In this document: in pieces, positions 9,318-18,287 of the stretch | Numbering within the stretch: position 1 is the stretch's first letter | Layout of the letters: the number at the start of each line of letters is the position of its first letter | Origin: JL08 sp963765555 | GTDB lineage: Bacteria > Pseudomonadota > Alphaproteobacteria > Rhodobacterales > Rhodobacteraceae | Direction: 5' to 3' | Length of the DNA: 64,000 bases | Assembly (NCBI GenBank): GCA_963765555.1 | Contig: CAVXWX010000002.1 | Coordinates: 248,001-312,000 of the forward strand | Notes under the pieces: generated by a model | What the model was told of the DNA's origin: nothing | The model's database searches: none | What the model saw: the letters and a program-made list of their open reading frames with translations, nothing else | Translations under genes and position numbers: made by a program

Positions 9318-9596
9318 TTATCCCCCGGCGGCCTGTTGCACTGCGTCCGTAAACGGGTTGGCAAAGATCAGGATCATGGAGACGACAAAGCAATAGATGG
9401 CGGTCAACTCGATCATCGCCAGACTGACAAAAAGCGTCCGTGTGATCGTGTCGGACGCGTCCGGCTGTTGCGCCAATGCCTGAAGCGCTTGCGAGGCTGC
9501 ACGCCCTTCGGCCAAGGCGGGACCAATGGACCCGATCGCAATGGTCAGACCTGCGGTCACGATCGAAACGGCGGCGATCAATGTTGAAGGGTCCAT
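9318..9596 (-). CDS. atpE: N-ATPase c subunit (rotor ring)
   Basis: Subunit c forms the ion-carrying rotor ring in the membrane. The 92-residue hairpin has two transmembrane helices (about 5-30 and 55-80) joined by the polar loop AQQPDAS. Glu63 in MIELTAIY is the ion-binding carboxylate. A second carboxylate, Glu30 in ALAEGRA, sits in helix 1. Compared with the Na+ site of Ilyobacter c, the Gln of helix 1 aligns with Pro26 and the Ser after the key Glu with Leu64, which argues against a classic Na+ site. It lies two bases after atpB. Confidence 0.92.
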   Translation of the reverse strand: MDPSTLIAAVSIVTAGLTIAIGSIGPALAEGRAASQALQALAQQPDASDTITRTLFVSLAMIELTAIYCFVVSMILIFANPFTDAVQQAAGG

Positions 9597-9598
9597 GT

Positions 9599-10309
9599 TC
9601 AGTTTCCTTTTTCGTGTTGAGGGGAGCCGCCCGTCGAAAGCGCGCGGCCCGACCGGCTGGCAGATGCGATGTAGACCATCGCCAGAATGGCGAAGATGTA
9701 GGCCTGAATCAGGCCGGTGAGCAGACCAAGAAGCTGCATGACCACCGGGAAAAAGAACGGTGCGACGCTGATCAGGATGCCAACGATCACGGTGCCACTC
9801 ATCACATTCCCGTACAGCCGCACGGCCAGAGCAATCGTGCGGGATGCCTCGCTCACCAGATTGAACGGCAGCATGAGCGGGCTTGGCTGAACGTAGGTCT
9901 TTAGATACGGCCCCAGTCCACGCCGCGAGATCGAAAAGAGCGGAACAGCGATCAGAACGCAGATGGCAAGGGCAGCAGTGGTCGAAAGAGAGCCGGTGGG
10001 CGGCTGGTATCCGGGCACGACGCTAAGAATATTGGCTGTGGCGATGAACAAAAAAAGCGTGCCGACAAAGGGCAAGTAACGCCCCGGGTTTTCGGCGCCG
10101 ACTTCGTCAATTTGATCGCGGATCGCGGTCACGATGACTTCAAGCATGATCTGCCAGCGCGAGACGGTCTCTTTGTCGCTGAGACGCGCGGTAATCGCCC
10201 AAGATCCGAGAACCAAAAGCGCCATGACAACCCACGTGAATGCAACGGTTGCGTTCAGTTGCCAGCCGTTCCATTCATACAAAATCCAGCTGTCCGGGCT
10301 TATTTCCAT
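9599..10309 (-). CDS. atpB: N-ATPase a subunit
   Basis: Subunit a provides the half-channels that let ions reach and leave the c ring. The 236-residue membrane protein has about five to six hydrophobic helices. The essential arginine is Arg164 in LAVRLYGNV, followed by the conserved Gly-Asn. Its start overlaps the atpR frame by ten bases, so the two are probably translated together. The C-terminal tail after the last helix is short and charged. Confidence 0.92.
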   Translation of the reverse strand: MEISPDSWILYEWNGWQLNATVAFTWVVMALLVLGSWAITARLSDKETVSRWQIMLEVIVTAIRDQIDEVGAENPGRYLPFVGTLFLFIATANILSVVPGYQPPTGSLSTTAALAICVLIAVPLFSISRRGLGPYLKTYVQPSPLMLPFNLVSEASRTIALAVRLYGNVMSGTVIVGILISVAPFFFPVVMQLLGLLTGLIQAYIFAILAMVYIASASRSGRALSTGGSPQHEKGN

Positions 10310-10596
10310 GGCGTTGCTCCGGCATATGAATTGGCCGCGCGCGTCAGAAACAGCCGGACCGCCATGAAACCGGCAAGAGCGGCAAGAATCCCGATCAGAG
10401 GCAGGTTGAACCTGAACGCAATTGTAAGAGCGATAATGACCAGCGCCGCGCGCGCAAAACCCAATGCAAGAAACATCAAAGCGCTTTGCCGGCGCGCCAG
10501 CGCGCGCACTGCGATGCGCAAAAGGCCAAAATAGACAGCGCCAATTGCGGCTCCGGCTAAGGCTAATACTAGTATCATTTCAATATCGCCGGTCAT
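10300..10596 (-). CDS. atpR: N-ATPase accessory membrane protein AtpR
   Basis: AtpR is a small membrane protein found only in N-type ATPase operons, next to atpB; its exact role is not settled. This one has 98 residues with three hydrophobic stretches (about 5-25, 38-58 and 63-82) and Arg-rich loops between them. Its ATG overlaps the stop of the 61-residue ORF upstream in an ATGA, and an AAAGGA ribosome site lies inside that ORF. Position and topology carry the assignment. Confidence 0.82.
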   Translation of the reverse strand: MTGDIEMILVLALAGAAIGAVYFGLLRIAVRALARRQSALMFLALGFARAALVIIALTIAFRFNLPLIGILAALAGFMAVRLFLTRAANSYAGATPWK

Positions 10597-10778
10597 TTGT
10601 ATTGCGTCCTTTTTTCGCGTGCCTTGCGCAAGCTGCCGAGGTTTGCCGGTGCGGAAAGACAGGTGCTGATGCTTGCAAACTTTGCCGGAGTATAAACCGC
10701 CGATAGCACCGCCCCGTCGGGCAACGTATATCCCCCCACTGGCAGCGGTGTTGCGTGGTTTGGCCGGCCGTCAATCAT
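10593..10778 (-). CDS. Unrecognised 61-aa protein inside the N-ATPase operon
   Basis: I do not recognise this protein. The frame starts with ATG 10778 behind a strong GGGAGGGG ribosome site. It overlaps the end of atpQ by eight bases (ATGATTGA) and ends in a TGA that overlaps the atpR start (ATGA). It therefore fills the 174-base gap between atpQ and atpR exactly and looks translationally coupled on both sides. The product has no membrane helix; it has a Pro/Gly-rich N-terminal half, a single Cys40 and a basic tail. It is not one of the nine standard N-ATPase genes. It may be an accessory subunit, or a leader that couples atpR translation. Confidence 0.6.
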   Translation of the reverse strand: MIDGRPNHATPLPVGGYTLPDGAVLSAVYTPAKFASISTCLSAPANLGSLRKAREKRTQYK

Positions 10779-11058
10779 TGCGCCCCTCCCGCTGTACCCA
10801 GTACCAGGCATTCAGACAGCCAAGTGCCGCACCGGCAAGAAGCAGAGCCAGCGTCCACGAAGTCTCGCTTGGCCAGCGCCTGTCGATCCAGATGCCCAAT
10901 GCGATGCCTGCAATCACCGGCACGGCTACGGACCAGCCGACAAGGCCGAACATGCCAAACCCGTACCAGGCGCTTTGCCTGCGGTGCTCGCGCGCTTTGG
11001 CCATGCGTTTGGCCTTGGACGAGATGATTTCCGTCTCGTTCGGGTCCTTTTCGGTCAT
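10771..11058 (-). CDS. atpQ: N-ATPase accessory membrane protein AtpQ (AtpI-like)
   Basis: AtpQ is the N-ATPase relative of AtpI, a small membrane protein thought to help build or stabilise the c ring. The 95-residue product has a charged N-terminal 28 residues and two transmembrane helices (about 30-55 and 67-85) with a WIDRRWPSE linker. The ATG at 11058 overlaps the atpC stop in an ATGA. The place between atpC and atpR is as expected for the atpDCQRBEFAG order. Confidence 0.85.
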   Translation of the reverse strand: MTEKDPNETEIISSKAKRMAKAREHRRQSAWYGFGMFGLVGWSVAVPVIAGIALGIWIDRRWPSETSWTLALLLAGAALGCLNAWYWVQREGRND

Positions 11059-11450
11059 CGGTCGATCTTTTCCAGATCACGGAACCGGCGGATCATCGTC
11101 GCTTCCAGTCGTGTCAGGGCGGAACGGGCTTCGCGCTCGTCCTCCTCTTGCTGCAGAAATTCTGTTTCCACGCGCTTTCGCAGCAGGTCCAGATCGGCGC
11201 CTTCAATTGCGCCGCGCACCGCAACATTTACGTCTTCGCCGCATTTCACCAACGTGCCGGAATTGATCGCAACAAAATGGTCTTCGCCCCCTCCTTCTGG
11301 TTCAAATACCAGAACGCCCGGGACCAGTTGCGTGACAAAACCAATGTGGTTGGGCCGAATTCCAAAGAACCCGTCGGGCGCTTCGGCCACCAGACGGCAG
11401 ACGTTGCGATCCACGCAAACCTCTGTCGGTGTGATCACCCTAAGCCGCAT
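11055..11450 (-). CDS. atpC: N-ATPase epsilon subunit
   Basis: Epsilon binds gamma at the foot of the rotor and can regulate ATP hydrolysis. From ATG 11450 the protein has 131 residues: an N-terminal beta-sandwich (about 1-85, with GFFGIRPNH) and a C-terminal helical part rich in Glu and Arg. I chose ATG 11450, which overlaps atpD by 11 bases; an upstream ATG at 11480 would lie deeper inside atpD. It is second in the operon, as in other N-type loci. Confidence 0.88.
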   Translation of the reverse strand: MRLRVITPTEVCVDRNVCRLVAEAPDGFFGIRPNHIGFVTQLVPGVLVFEPEGGGEDHFVAINSGTLVKCGEDVNVAVRGAIEGADLDLLRKRVETEFLQQEEDEREARSALTRLEATMIRRFRDLEKIDR

Positions 11451-12840
11451 CTGCACCCTCCGACGCAACCAGATCGTCAACCGCCCCGATCATGTAGAAA
11501 TCGCCCTCGTCACGGTTCTTGAACTCTCCTGTCAAAATGCGCTCGCAGCTATCAAGCGTCTGCTGAAGCGAAACAAACCGACCCGGATTGCCTGTCATCG
11601 CTTCGGTCGAGAAGAAAGGCTGGCTTAGAAAACGTTCAAGCTGGCGCGCATGGCGAACCGTGGCGCGGTCCTTTTGCGACAGTTCTTCCAGACCCAGCAT
11701 TGCAATGATATCTTTGAGATCTTCATATTCGGCCAGCGTGTTGCGCACGTCGCGGGCCACGCGGTAATGCTGTTCGCTGACCGTGCCGGGGGTCAGCATC
11801 TTTGAAAACGATTGCAGCGGGTCAATGGCCGGATAAAGCCCTTCAGAGGCCTTTTTGCGCGAAAGCACGATCGAAGCCGAAAGATGCGCGAATGTGTGCG
11901 TTGCGGCAGGATCGGTAAAATCATCAGCTGGCACATAAACCGCCTGAATAGAGGTCATAGCGCCGCGGTCGGTCGAACAGATACGCTCTTCCAGATCGGC
12001 AAGTTCGGTGCCAAGCGTCGGCTGGTACCCCACACGGCTGGGAATACGGCCCAGCAAGCCCGAAACTTCGGACCCCGCTTGCACGAAGCGAAAGATGTTA
12101 TCGATCAGAACCAGCACATTGCGCCGCATCTCATCGCGAAAATATTCTGCCATCGTCAATGCCGCATGCCCCACACGGAACCGCACGCCGGGGCTTTCAT
12201 TCATCTGGCCGAAAACCATAACAGTGTTTTCCAGAACGCCCGCCTCGCCCATCTCGCGATATAGCTCTTCTGCTTCGCGGCATCGCTCGCCGATCCCGCA
12301 AAACAGGCTGACCCCGTCATATTCCGCCACCATGTTGTGGATCATTTCGGTGATCAAAACCGTCTTGCCGACACCGGCACCACCAAACAGCCCGGCCTTG
12401 CCGCCGCGTTCCAGCGGGCTGAGCAGATCAATGGCCTTGATCCCGGTTTCAAAGATCGCACCTTCGACCCTGCGTTTGGACAGCGGAACCGGATCGTGCA
12501 GGATCGGTCGGCGTTGTACGTCTCGCAAAGGTTCCTTGCCGTCTATTGTATCGCCAAACACGTTGAACATCCGGCCCAGAACCGCATTGCCCACCGGTAC
12601 ATCAATGGGGCGGCCGGTGTCGCGCACGGCAAGACCAAGACGCAAGTCTGATGTCGGATTGAGAACAAGCCCCCGCGCGATGTCAGCCGAGGGCAGGCTC
12701 GCGACTTCGATGGAAATCTCGGGGTCGGTGAGCGTGAGAAGACGTGTGGCAATCGACGGCAACCCTTTGTCAAAGCGCACATCCGCAATGCCGCCTTCGA
12801 TCGCAACAATGTGGCCGATATTCGGGTCGGTCGATGCCAT
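11440..12840 (-). CDS. atpD: N-ATPase beta subunit (catalytic)
   Basis: Beta carries the catalytic sites for ATP synthesis or hydrolysis. From ATG 12840 it has 466 residues, with Walker A GGAGVGKT near residue 150 and the GERCREAEELY segment with the catalytic glutamate region nearby. The frame extends to 12885, but ATG 12840 starts the conserved beta-barrel (GHIVAIEGGIADVRF). It is the first gene of the operon, so the promoter is probably between 12841 and 13029. This N-type complex would work beside a housekeeping F-ATPase not seen here. Confidence 0.93.
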   Translation of the reverse strand: MASTDPNIGHIVAIEGGIADVRFDKGLPSIATRLLTLTDPEISIEVASLPSADIARGLVLNPTSDLRLGLAVRDTGRPIDVPVGNAVLGRMFNVFGDTIDGKEPLRDVQRRPILHDPVPLSKRRVEGAIFETGIKAIDLLSPLERGGKAGLFGGAGVGKTVLITEMIHNMVAEYDGVSLFCGIGERCREAEELYREMGEAGVLENTVMVFGQMNESPGVRFRVGHAALTMAEYFRDEMRRNVLVLIDNIFRFVQAGSEVSGLLGRIPSRVGYQPTLGTELADLEERICSTDRGAMTSIQAVYVPADDFTDPAATHTFAHLSASIVLSRKKASEGLYPAIDPLQSFSKMLTPGTVSEQHYRVARDVRNTLAEYEDLKDIIAMLGLEELSQKDRATVRHARQLERFLSQPFFSTEAMTGNPGRFVSLQQTLDSCERILTGEFKNRDEGDFYMIGAVDDLVASEGADAA

Positions 12841-13029
12841 GATGATCCTAAGTCTCAGCTGTCGCGGCTCAGGATAGCGACACACAAGTTCAGGACATTG
12901 ATCGAGGTTAATTACCGCCCCAAGGAACGGCCAATAGCGCGTTTGAAGTTAACAAATGCGGGGACGAGGCCAAAAGCGAGCGTTCGACCGTGTTCGTGGC
13001 ACCCCTGACATGAACATCGGATTTCGTGA

Positions 13030-13893
13030 TCAGTGTGTCTTGGCGCCGTCGGAAACAGGATTGGTCAAGGTCCCGATCCCCTCGATGTGGATCGTAAGGG
13101 TATCGTTTGCTTGCAAATACCGTTTGGGTGTCCGGCTGCCGCCTGTGCCGTCGGGTGATCCTGTGGCAATCACATCGCCCGGATGCAGTGTGAACAGCGA
13201 CGATGCGTACGAGATTTGATCCGCCAGCGAAAAGATCATTTCGCGGCCAAAGGCCGATTGCATGGTCTGGCCATTCAGCGACACCGTCAGGTGCAAATCT
13301 TCGACCGGTGGCAGCGCATCCGCGGTGGTAATCCACGGGCCCCAAGACCCTGAATTGACGAAATTCTTGCCCGCATAGATCGAATGTTTTTGCCAGTCCC
13401 GTACCGACCCGTCATTGAAGGCGGCATAGCCCAGAACGTGATCCATCGCCTGTGCCACGCTGACATGGCGCGCGGGTTTGCCGATCACGGCGGCGATCTC
13501 GCCTTCGAAATCAAAACTGTCCGCTGGCGCACCGGCCGGTATTTCCAGCGCGGCCCCCTCTCCCGACAGTGTATCGCGTTCCTTGCCGAAAAGAATGATG
13601 TGTTCGGGATTGGGCGGCGCGACGCCATCGACGGGATAGGGTTTAGTATAGTTCATGCCAACGCAAATAATCTTGCGCGGGTTCGGTATCGGCGGGCAAA
13701 ATGTGATGTCCGCAACCGGCAGCGGCGCTGACAGATTTGCAGGGTCGCCAAGTGCCTTGACCTCTTGCGCATCCAGCAGGTCGCGCAATGTGGGATACCG
13801 CCCGATAAGGGCCGGAGCGGCAGGTGAAACGGTGCCGTCCCGAAAGACGCCATAAAGCACCTTTGCACGGTGATAAAACGATCCGATATTCAT
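13030..13893 (-). CDS. Fumarylacetoacetate hydrolase family protein
   Basis: FAH-fold enzymes use a divalent metal to cleave or isomerise beta-dicarbonyl and oxo-acid intermediates of ring or side-chain breakdown. The 287-residue protein has the two-part layout: a short N-terminal domain and a catalytic domain from about residue 70 (KIICVGMNY). Metal ligands lie in the FDFEGEIA segment and its neighbourhood, and the C-terminal GDVIATGSPDGTG loop is present. Its ATG overlaps the stop of the PanE-like gene by four bases. With the MttB-like and PanE-like genes it forms a three-gene operon, so a role in breaking down the demethylated product is likely but unproven. Confidence 0.88.
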   Translation of the reverse strand: MNIGSFYHRAKVLYGVFRDGTVSPAAPALIGRYPTLRDLLDAQEVKALGDPANLSAPLPVADITFCPPIPNPRKIICVGMNYTKPYPVDGVAPPNPEHIILFGKERDTLSGEGAALEIPAGAPADSFDFEGEIAAVIGKPARHVSVAQAMDHVLGYAAFNDGSVRDWQKHSIYAGKNFVNSGSWGPWITTADALPPVEDLHLTVSLNGQTMQSAFGREMIFSLADQISYASSLFTLHPGDVIATGSPDGTGGSRTPKRYLQANDTLTIHIEGIGTLTNPVSDGAKTH

Positions 13894-14825
13894 GATTTGA
13901 CCGGCGCAAAGGACATTTCGCGCTGTCGAAGGATGGCTGTGAGCGTGTCGTTATACGGCGTGGCGATGCCACATTGGCGTCCCAAAACGGGAACCATGCC
14001 GTTTATCGCGTCAAGTTCCGACACGCGCCCTGCCATGTGATCAAGCAACATAGACGGGCGGGCATCGGGCATCCGGCCTCCAAAGGCCGCGACATAAGCG
14101 TCCGGATCGTCAAAAGACAAAGGCACGTTTTGGGCCTGCGCGACGGCATAAGCCTCGCGCATGGCGCCAAGGGCGATTTCCCAGTGTTCAGGGCAGTCCA
14201 TCAATTCGCCCACTGTCGCGCCGAACACGGTGCAGGGCGCACTAAAAGTCACATTACACAGGAACTTTTCCCAAATCAGCTGTGTGATATTTTCGAATGC
14301 CTTCGCCTGAAACCCGGCCTCTTGCCAAAGCGCCTCGATACGGCGCAATCGGTCGGTCAGCCCGCCGTTGATCTCTCCGATGCGGATCAGTTTCATACTG
14401 TTGTGATGGGCGTGCCCCGGGCCTTTCATGGATGCGCCAAAACCGTCTGCGACCCCCAAAAGAACATTCTGCGCGGGCATGTATTGCGTGATGCGTTCAC
14501 CCGCGCCCAACCCGTTCTGGATCGTCAGAACCAGTGCATCCCGACCTATCACCGGTGCCGCCGCTTGTGCTGCGGGGCCGACACCTGCGGCTTTTGTTGC
14601 AATCAGGCACAGATCGCATTCCCCGACATTATTGATGTTCGTTGTTGCACGTAAGGTTGTGACGGTTCTGTCGCCACTGGCCCCTTCAACCCGCAGACCG
14701 GTCTGGTTGATCGCGTCGACATGCGCCGTCCACGTATCAACGGCCCAAACCTCGTGCCCTGCATCGGCCAGCAGGGCGGCATAGATAGACCCCATAGCAC
14801 CCACACCGATAACCGCAATTTTCAT
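13890..14825 (-). CDS. Ketopantoate reductase-like (ApbA/PanE) oxidoreductase
   Basis: This family reduces 2-oxo acids with NADPH. The protein is 311 residues from ATG 14825, which overlaps the mttB-like stop (ATGA); the frame stays open upstream but inside that gene. A Rossmann nucleotide site is at the very N terminus (IAVIGVGAMGSIYAALLADAG), and the helical PanE C-terminal domain follows from about residue 175. In this operon the substrate is more likely a 2-oxo acid from amine breakdown than ketopantoate. A dedicated biosynthetic PanE cannot be excluded by sequence alone. Confidence 0.82.
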   Translation of the reverse strand: MKIAVIGVGAMGSIYAALLADAGHEVWAVDTWTAHVDAINQTGLRVEGASGDRTVTTLRATTNINNVGECDLCLIATKAAGVGPAAQAAAPVIGRDALVLTIQNGLGAGERITQYMPAQNVLLGVADGFGASMKGPGHAHHNSMKLIRIGEINGGLTDRLRRIEALWQEAGFQAKAFENITQLIWEKFLCNVTFSAPCTVFGATVGELMDCPEHWEIALGAMREAYAVAQAQNVPLSFDDPDAYVAAFGGRMPDARPSMLLDHMAGRVSELDAINGMVPVLGRQCGIATPYNDTLTAILRQREMSFAPVKS

Positions 14826-16378
14826 GAGCTTTGCATCCTTGTCGCGGGCAAGCGGATGTTGAAACGCGCCCGCAAACCCTGTTCGGTCTCTGCACTGATA
14901 TGACGTGGAAAATGGTGTGCAAGTGTCTGTGTTACAGTCTCGCGCGCAGAGGTGTTGATGTTTGGTGCACCGCTGGCAAACCACGCTTCGGGTGCCTGAC
15001 GGTCTGCATGAACGGGATAGACGAAATCGGATTTCATGCGCGAATACGTATCTGCGTGGCCCAGAAAATGACCCTCGCCCTGAACGATCTGGGCAATCGC
15101 TTCGGTCGACAGGGTGGCGTCGCTGACCTCGATCGGGCTTGCCGATTGCAGGATTGCGCCCAGCATATCATTGTCGATCACATAGGCATCAAACGAGGTC
15201 GCCATCAGGCCGGCCTGCGTGCCAGCCGCCTGCGTGATCAGGTTTGCGCCGGCATGGGCGGCAAGTGTGACGGACAGCGCCTTTTCAAAGCCGGATTGCG
15301 CATCGGCCAGTTTGCTGTCTGTTGCGCCTGCGATGGTCGAATTCGGCAGGTCGTAATACCGCGCCAATTGGGTCGCTGCCGCCGTCAGAACACCCTGTTC
15401 GCCGCTGCCGCCCGCCATGCCGCCTGATCGCAAGTCGGTCACCATCGGGCGGGCACCGTAAACCGCGCGTGCGTCCGGATCCAGAACCCATGCAAACACC
15501 ATACCGGCCAGCGTTTCGGCATTGGTCTGAGCCAGACACCCGGCAATCGTGACGGGGCTGGATGCGCCCATTTGGCCAAACGTGTTGACCATAACGGGAA
15601 TGCCCGCGCGAACCGCTGCCGCCATCACGTCACAGGCTTCGGCGTCAAACCGCAAAGGGGGCACCGCATGGTTGATGTTCAAAGACAGGAACGGCTTTTC
15701 CCGAAACGCCTGCTCTGATCCGGCGATATCATAGCACATTTGCGCGATGTCATCGACATGGTCGGATTGGCTGGCACTGACCATGACGTGTTTGGATGTT
15801 CCGGCCAGCGCGGCAAAGGCGGTGTTGATGTCCAGATCGCGGGCCGTTTCCATATCGCCCGCAATCATCGATCGCGAAAAGAACCGGATATGTTCGAGAG
15901 TGTCCACCAGCCGTGCCGCATCATAAAGATCGGCCAATGTGGCGGCGCGGTAGTGCCCGTCTGTGACATCCACGATGTTGGGGGATGCGCCACCCGATCC
16001 GGCATGGACGCGCGCGCCGCTCAGGTCCAGATCGGGGCCCGCGCCCCGGCCATATAGTAAAAACCCGCGGCGAAAACCGGCCAGTGCTTCTGTAACAAGC
16101 GCCTCGGGGAACCGCAGGCGCCCGTCATCGCCAACTGTGCCACCGCGCGCGGTGATGGCATCCACCACAACCCGGGGCGCATCGCTGATGCCGATCTGAT
16201 CCAGAATAACAAGCGAGGCCGCGTGAATACGCTCAAGCCCCGTTTCATCCAGCGGTGCCAGCCGCCCGGCAATCGGGGCGCTGCGGTGCTGCGAGACTGC
16301 TTCCGGAAGATCGTTCGGGCGGCGCCGCCCCCCCGACCGGCGGCGCGGCGCGGTATCGGATTTCATATTCATTGGCAT
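14822..16378 (-). CDS. Trimethylamine methyltransferase (MttB) family protein, no in-frame pyrrolysine
   Basis: MttB-fold proteins transfer a methyl group from a quaternary or tertiary amine to a corrinoid protein. This 518-residue frame runs without an internal amber codon, so it belongs to the non-pyrrolysine branch that includes glycine betaine methyltransferases. The N terminus is a basic, disordered stretch (SGGRRR); the TIM-barrel core begins near residue 40. No corrinoid protein gene is visible nearby, so a partner would have to be encoded elsewhere. It is the first gene of a coupled operon with the PanE-like and FAH-family genes. A LysR-type gene is transcribed divergently 107 bases away and is the obvious regulator. 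Confidence 0.85.
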   Translation of the reverse strand: MPMNMKSDTAPRRRSGGRRRPNDLPEAVSQHRSAPIAGRLAPLDETGLERIHAASLVILDQIGISDAPRVVVDAITARGGTVGDDGRLRFPEALVTEALAGFRRGFLLYGRGAGPDLDLSGARVHAGSGGASPNIVDVTDGHYRAATLADLYDAARLVDTLEHIRFFSRSMIAGDMETARDLDINTAFAALAGTSKHVMVSASQSDHVDDIAQMCYDIAGSEQAFREKPFLSLNINHAVPPLRFDAEACDVMAAAVRAGIPVMVNTFGQMGASSPVTIAGCLAQTNAETLAGMVFAWVLDPDARAVYGARPMVTDLRSGGMAGGSGEQGVLTAAATQLARYYDLPNSTIAGATDSKLADAQSGFEKALSVTLAAHAGANLITQAAGTQAGLMATSFDAYVIDNDMLGAILQSASPIEVSDATLSTEAIAQIVQGEGHFLGHADTYSRMKSDFVYPVHADRQAPEAWFASGAPNINTSARETVTQTLAHHFPRHISAETEQGLRARFNIRLPATRMQSS

Positions 16379-16484
16379 TGTCCAATTCTACGCGCTCTTA
16401 CAGTCGCTGCCTTTGACTGGCTCGACAAATAACTTGTCTACCTTCTATGAATAAAGAAATCTGTTGCCATATGACGGAACGCCC

Positions 16485-17376
16485 ATGCAACAAAGACCCA
16501 GAAAACTGCCACTGACAGCGCTGCGCACATTCGAGGTTGCCGCCAGACGGCTGAGTTTCAAGGATGCCGCGGACGAGTTGTGCGTGAGTGCCACAACCGT
16601 CAGCAACCAGATCCGCGAACTGGAACGGGACTGGGATTGCAAACTGTTCATCCGCAAGACGCGCGCGGTGGTTCTGACCGATGAAGGCCGTTCGCTCAGC
16701 AGCGTCCTGACAACAGCATTTGGCGATATCCGCGCCGAAATCGAAACGCGCGGCCAAAGCAGCCGAAAAACCGTAACACTTGCCGTAGGCCCCATTTTCG
16801 GATCGCGCTGGCTGGTGCCGCGCCTTGCCCAGTTCCGTCGGGATTTGCCCAATATCGACCTTGATCCTGCGTGACAGCCCGCGGATCACGGATGTGGCGA
16901 TGATGGCGTCGCATCTGGCGGTGGATTGGGGCGATGGCAACTGGTCTGGGCTGGAAAGCCACCCGCTTTTACAGATCACATATACGCCGGTTCTAAGCGC
17001 GGCGCTTTTGCAGGAACGCGGCGGGCTGAAAGACCCAAGCGATCTGGTGCGTTACCCGATCCTGCATCAGCGGGATCGGTCGGAATGGACCGCTTGGTTC
17101 GCCCAAGCCGGATGTGGTGATCTTGATATTAAAGAGCAAACCACCATCACGGATACAAATACAATTGTGCATGCGGCCATCGAAGGGCAGGGCGTATCGT
17201 TGGGTATTTTTCCGTTCATGCAAAAGGAAATGGATGCCGGGCAATTGATAAAACCATTTGATCTGGCGATTACACCGAAACGTTCGTTTCATCTGCTTGC
17301 CAAGCCTAGCAGTGCCCGCACGCCCGAAGTTGCCGCTGTGATCGACTGGCTTCTGGGTCAGTGTTCAGCTTCGTAA
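16485..17376 (+). pseudogene. LysR-family (GcvA-like) regulator, frameshifted
   Basis: The N-terminal part (ATG 16485; TTG 16464 is an alternative) encodes a clear winged helix-turn-helix (TALRTFEVAARRLSFKDAA) and the start of the effector domain. It then stops at 16874. The rest of the effector domain continues in the +1 frame to 17376. The two frames join smoothly near 16855-16862 if one T is removed from the GACCTTGATC stretch (NIDL then ILRDSP). So this is a single-base insertion, either an assembly error or a recent inactivation. The gene is divergent from the mttB-like operon and probably regulates it. Its 3' end overlaps the convergent S51 peptidase gene by 12 bases. Confidence 0.8.
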
Positions 17377-18057
17377 ATCGATTGGATCTTCGCGGATCGT
17401 CCCGTCTTGCGCGCGGTGGACGCGATAGGCTGACGCGGCAGGCTCTGCCGCGCAAATGGCGACGGGCCCGGAGGCTCTGAAAGAGACCGCAACCCCATCG
17501 TCTATGGCGATGGTTTCCGGCATTGACCCGTCAACGACGGCGTCCCGAAGTGCGGCGTGCCGGTCGGTTTCGGTAGAGTAATGCGGGCACGCCCCGCCCT
17601 TGATCAGCCCCAACCCGCGCAAAGGCCGGATGGGCGCGTTTTCCGGTCGGAACAGGAAGTAGTCGAACCAGCAGACCGCCCCGGCACTGACCCCGGAAAT
17701 GGCAATGCCGCGATGGGCGGCGTCACACAACACGCGATCCCAACCCGTGCTGCGCCACCGGGTGACCATGGCTTCGGTATTTCCACCGCCGACATAGATC
17801 ATATCCAGATCCTGAACGTGATTGGACAGGCCTTGGGCATCCAGTGTTTGGGGAAGGTGAACGAGTTTGGCGGCCTTGCTTGCAAACCGTGCATGGAACC
17901 GTTCGATCTTAAGCGGATCATCATTGCTGGCCGTGCCTATAAACCCGATGCGCAGACGCTTTGACCCCGCCTGTGACAAACAGAACTCATCCAGTTCGGG
18001 ATAGGTGGCATGGGTAAAGCCACCGCCGCCTATGGCTGTAATATTGAAATCCTGCAT
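17365..18057 (-). CDS. Peptidase S51 family protein (dipeptidase E / cyanophycinase-like)
   Basis: S51 enzymes are cytoplasmic serine peptidases; PepE itself cleaves N-terminal Asp from dipeptides. The 230-residue protein has the class-I glutamine-amidotransferase-like fold and the nucleophile elbow GVSAGAV with Ser124; the YVGGGNT segment precedes it. PHYSTETDR is probably part of the active-site region. It sits beside, but on the opposite strand to, a peptide-type ABC transporter, so a role in handling imported dipeptides or related amides is plausible. The family is clear, the substrate is not. Confidence 0.82.
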   Translation of the reverse strand: MQDFNITAIGGGGFTHATYPELDEFCLSQAGSKRLRIGFIGTASNDDPLKIERFHARFASKAAKLVHLPQTLDAQGLSNHVQDLDMIYVGGGNTEAMVTRWRSTGWDRVLCDAAHRGIAISGVSAGAVCWFDYFLFRPENAPIRPLRGLGLIKGGACPHYSTETDRHAALRDAVVDGSMPETIAIDDGVAVSFRASGPVAICAAEPAASAYRVHRAQDGTIREDPIDLRS

Positions 18058-18287
18058 CTGCGCCGTTTCATGTCATTTCCGAATACATCCCTCAAGGAAC
18101 TGTATTTGTTCTGTGGCTGTCAAAGGGAAAAGATAAACTGTCAGGCGCGCGTTATCCTGGGCCATAGATGGTATTTTTGTGACCTATCTATTTGCCAATA
18201 TGCGTTTGTCGCACAACGCACGCGGGGAGGAACATCTGCGTAAAGCGAGAGTTGCCCAAGCACTCCGCGAGATAGGGAGGAAGACCA

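Noticed and set aside
14822..16378. Pyrrolysine in the MttB-like protein
   Set aside because: No in-frame amber codon occurs, so this is a non-pyrrolysine homologue.
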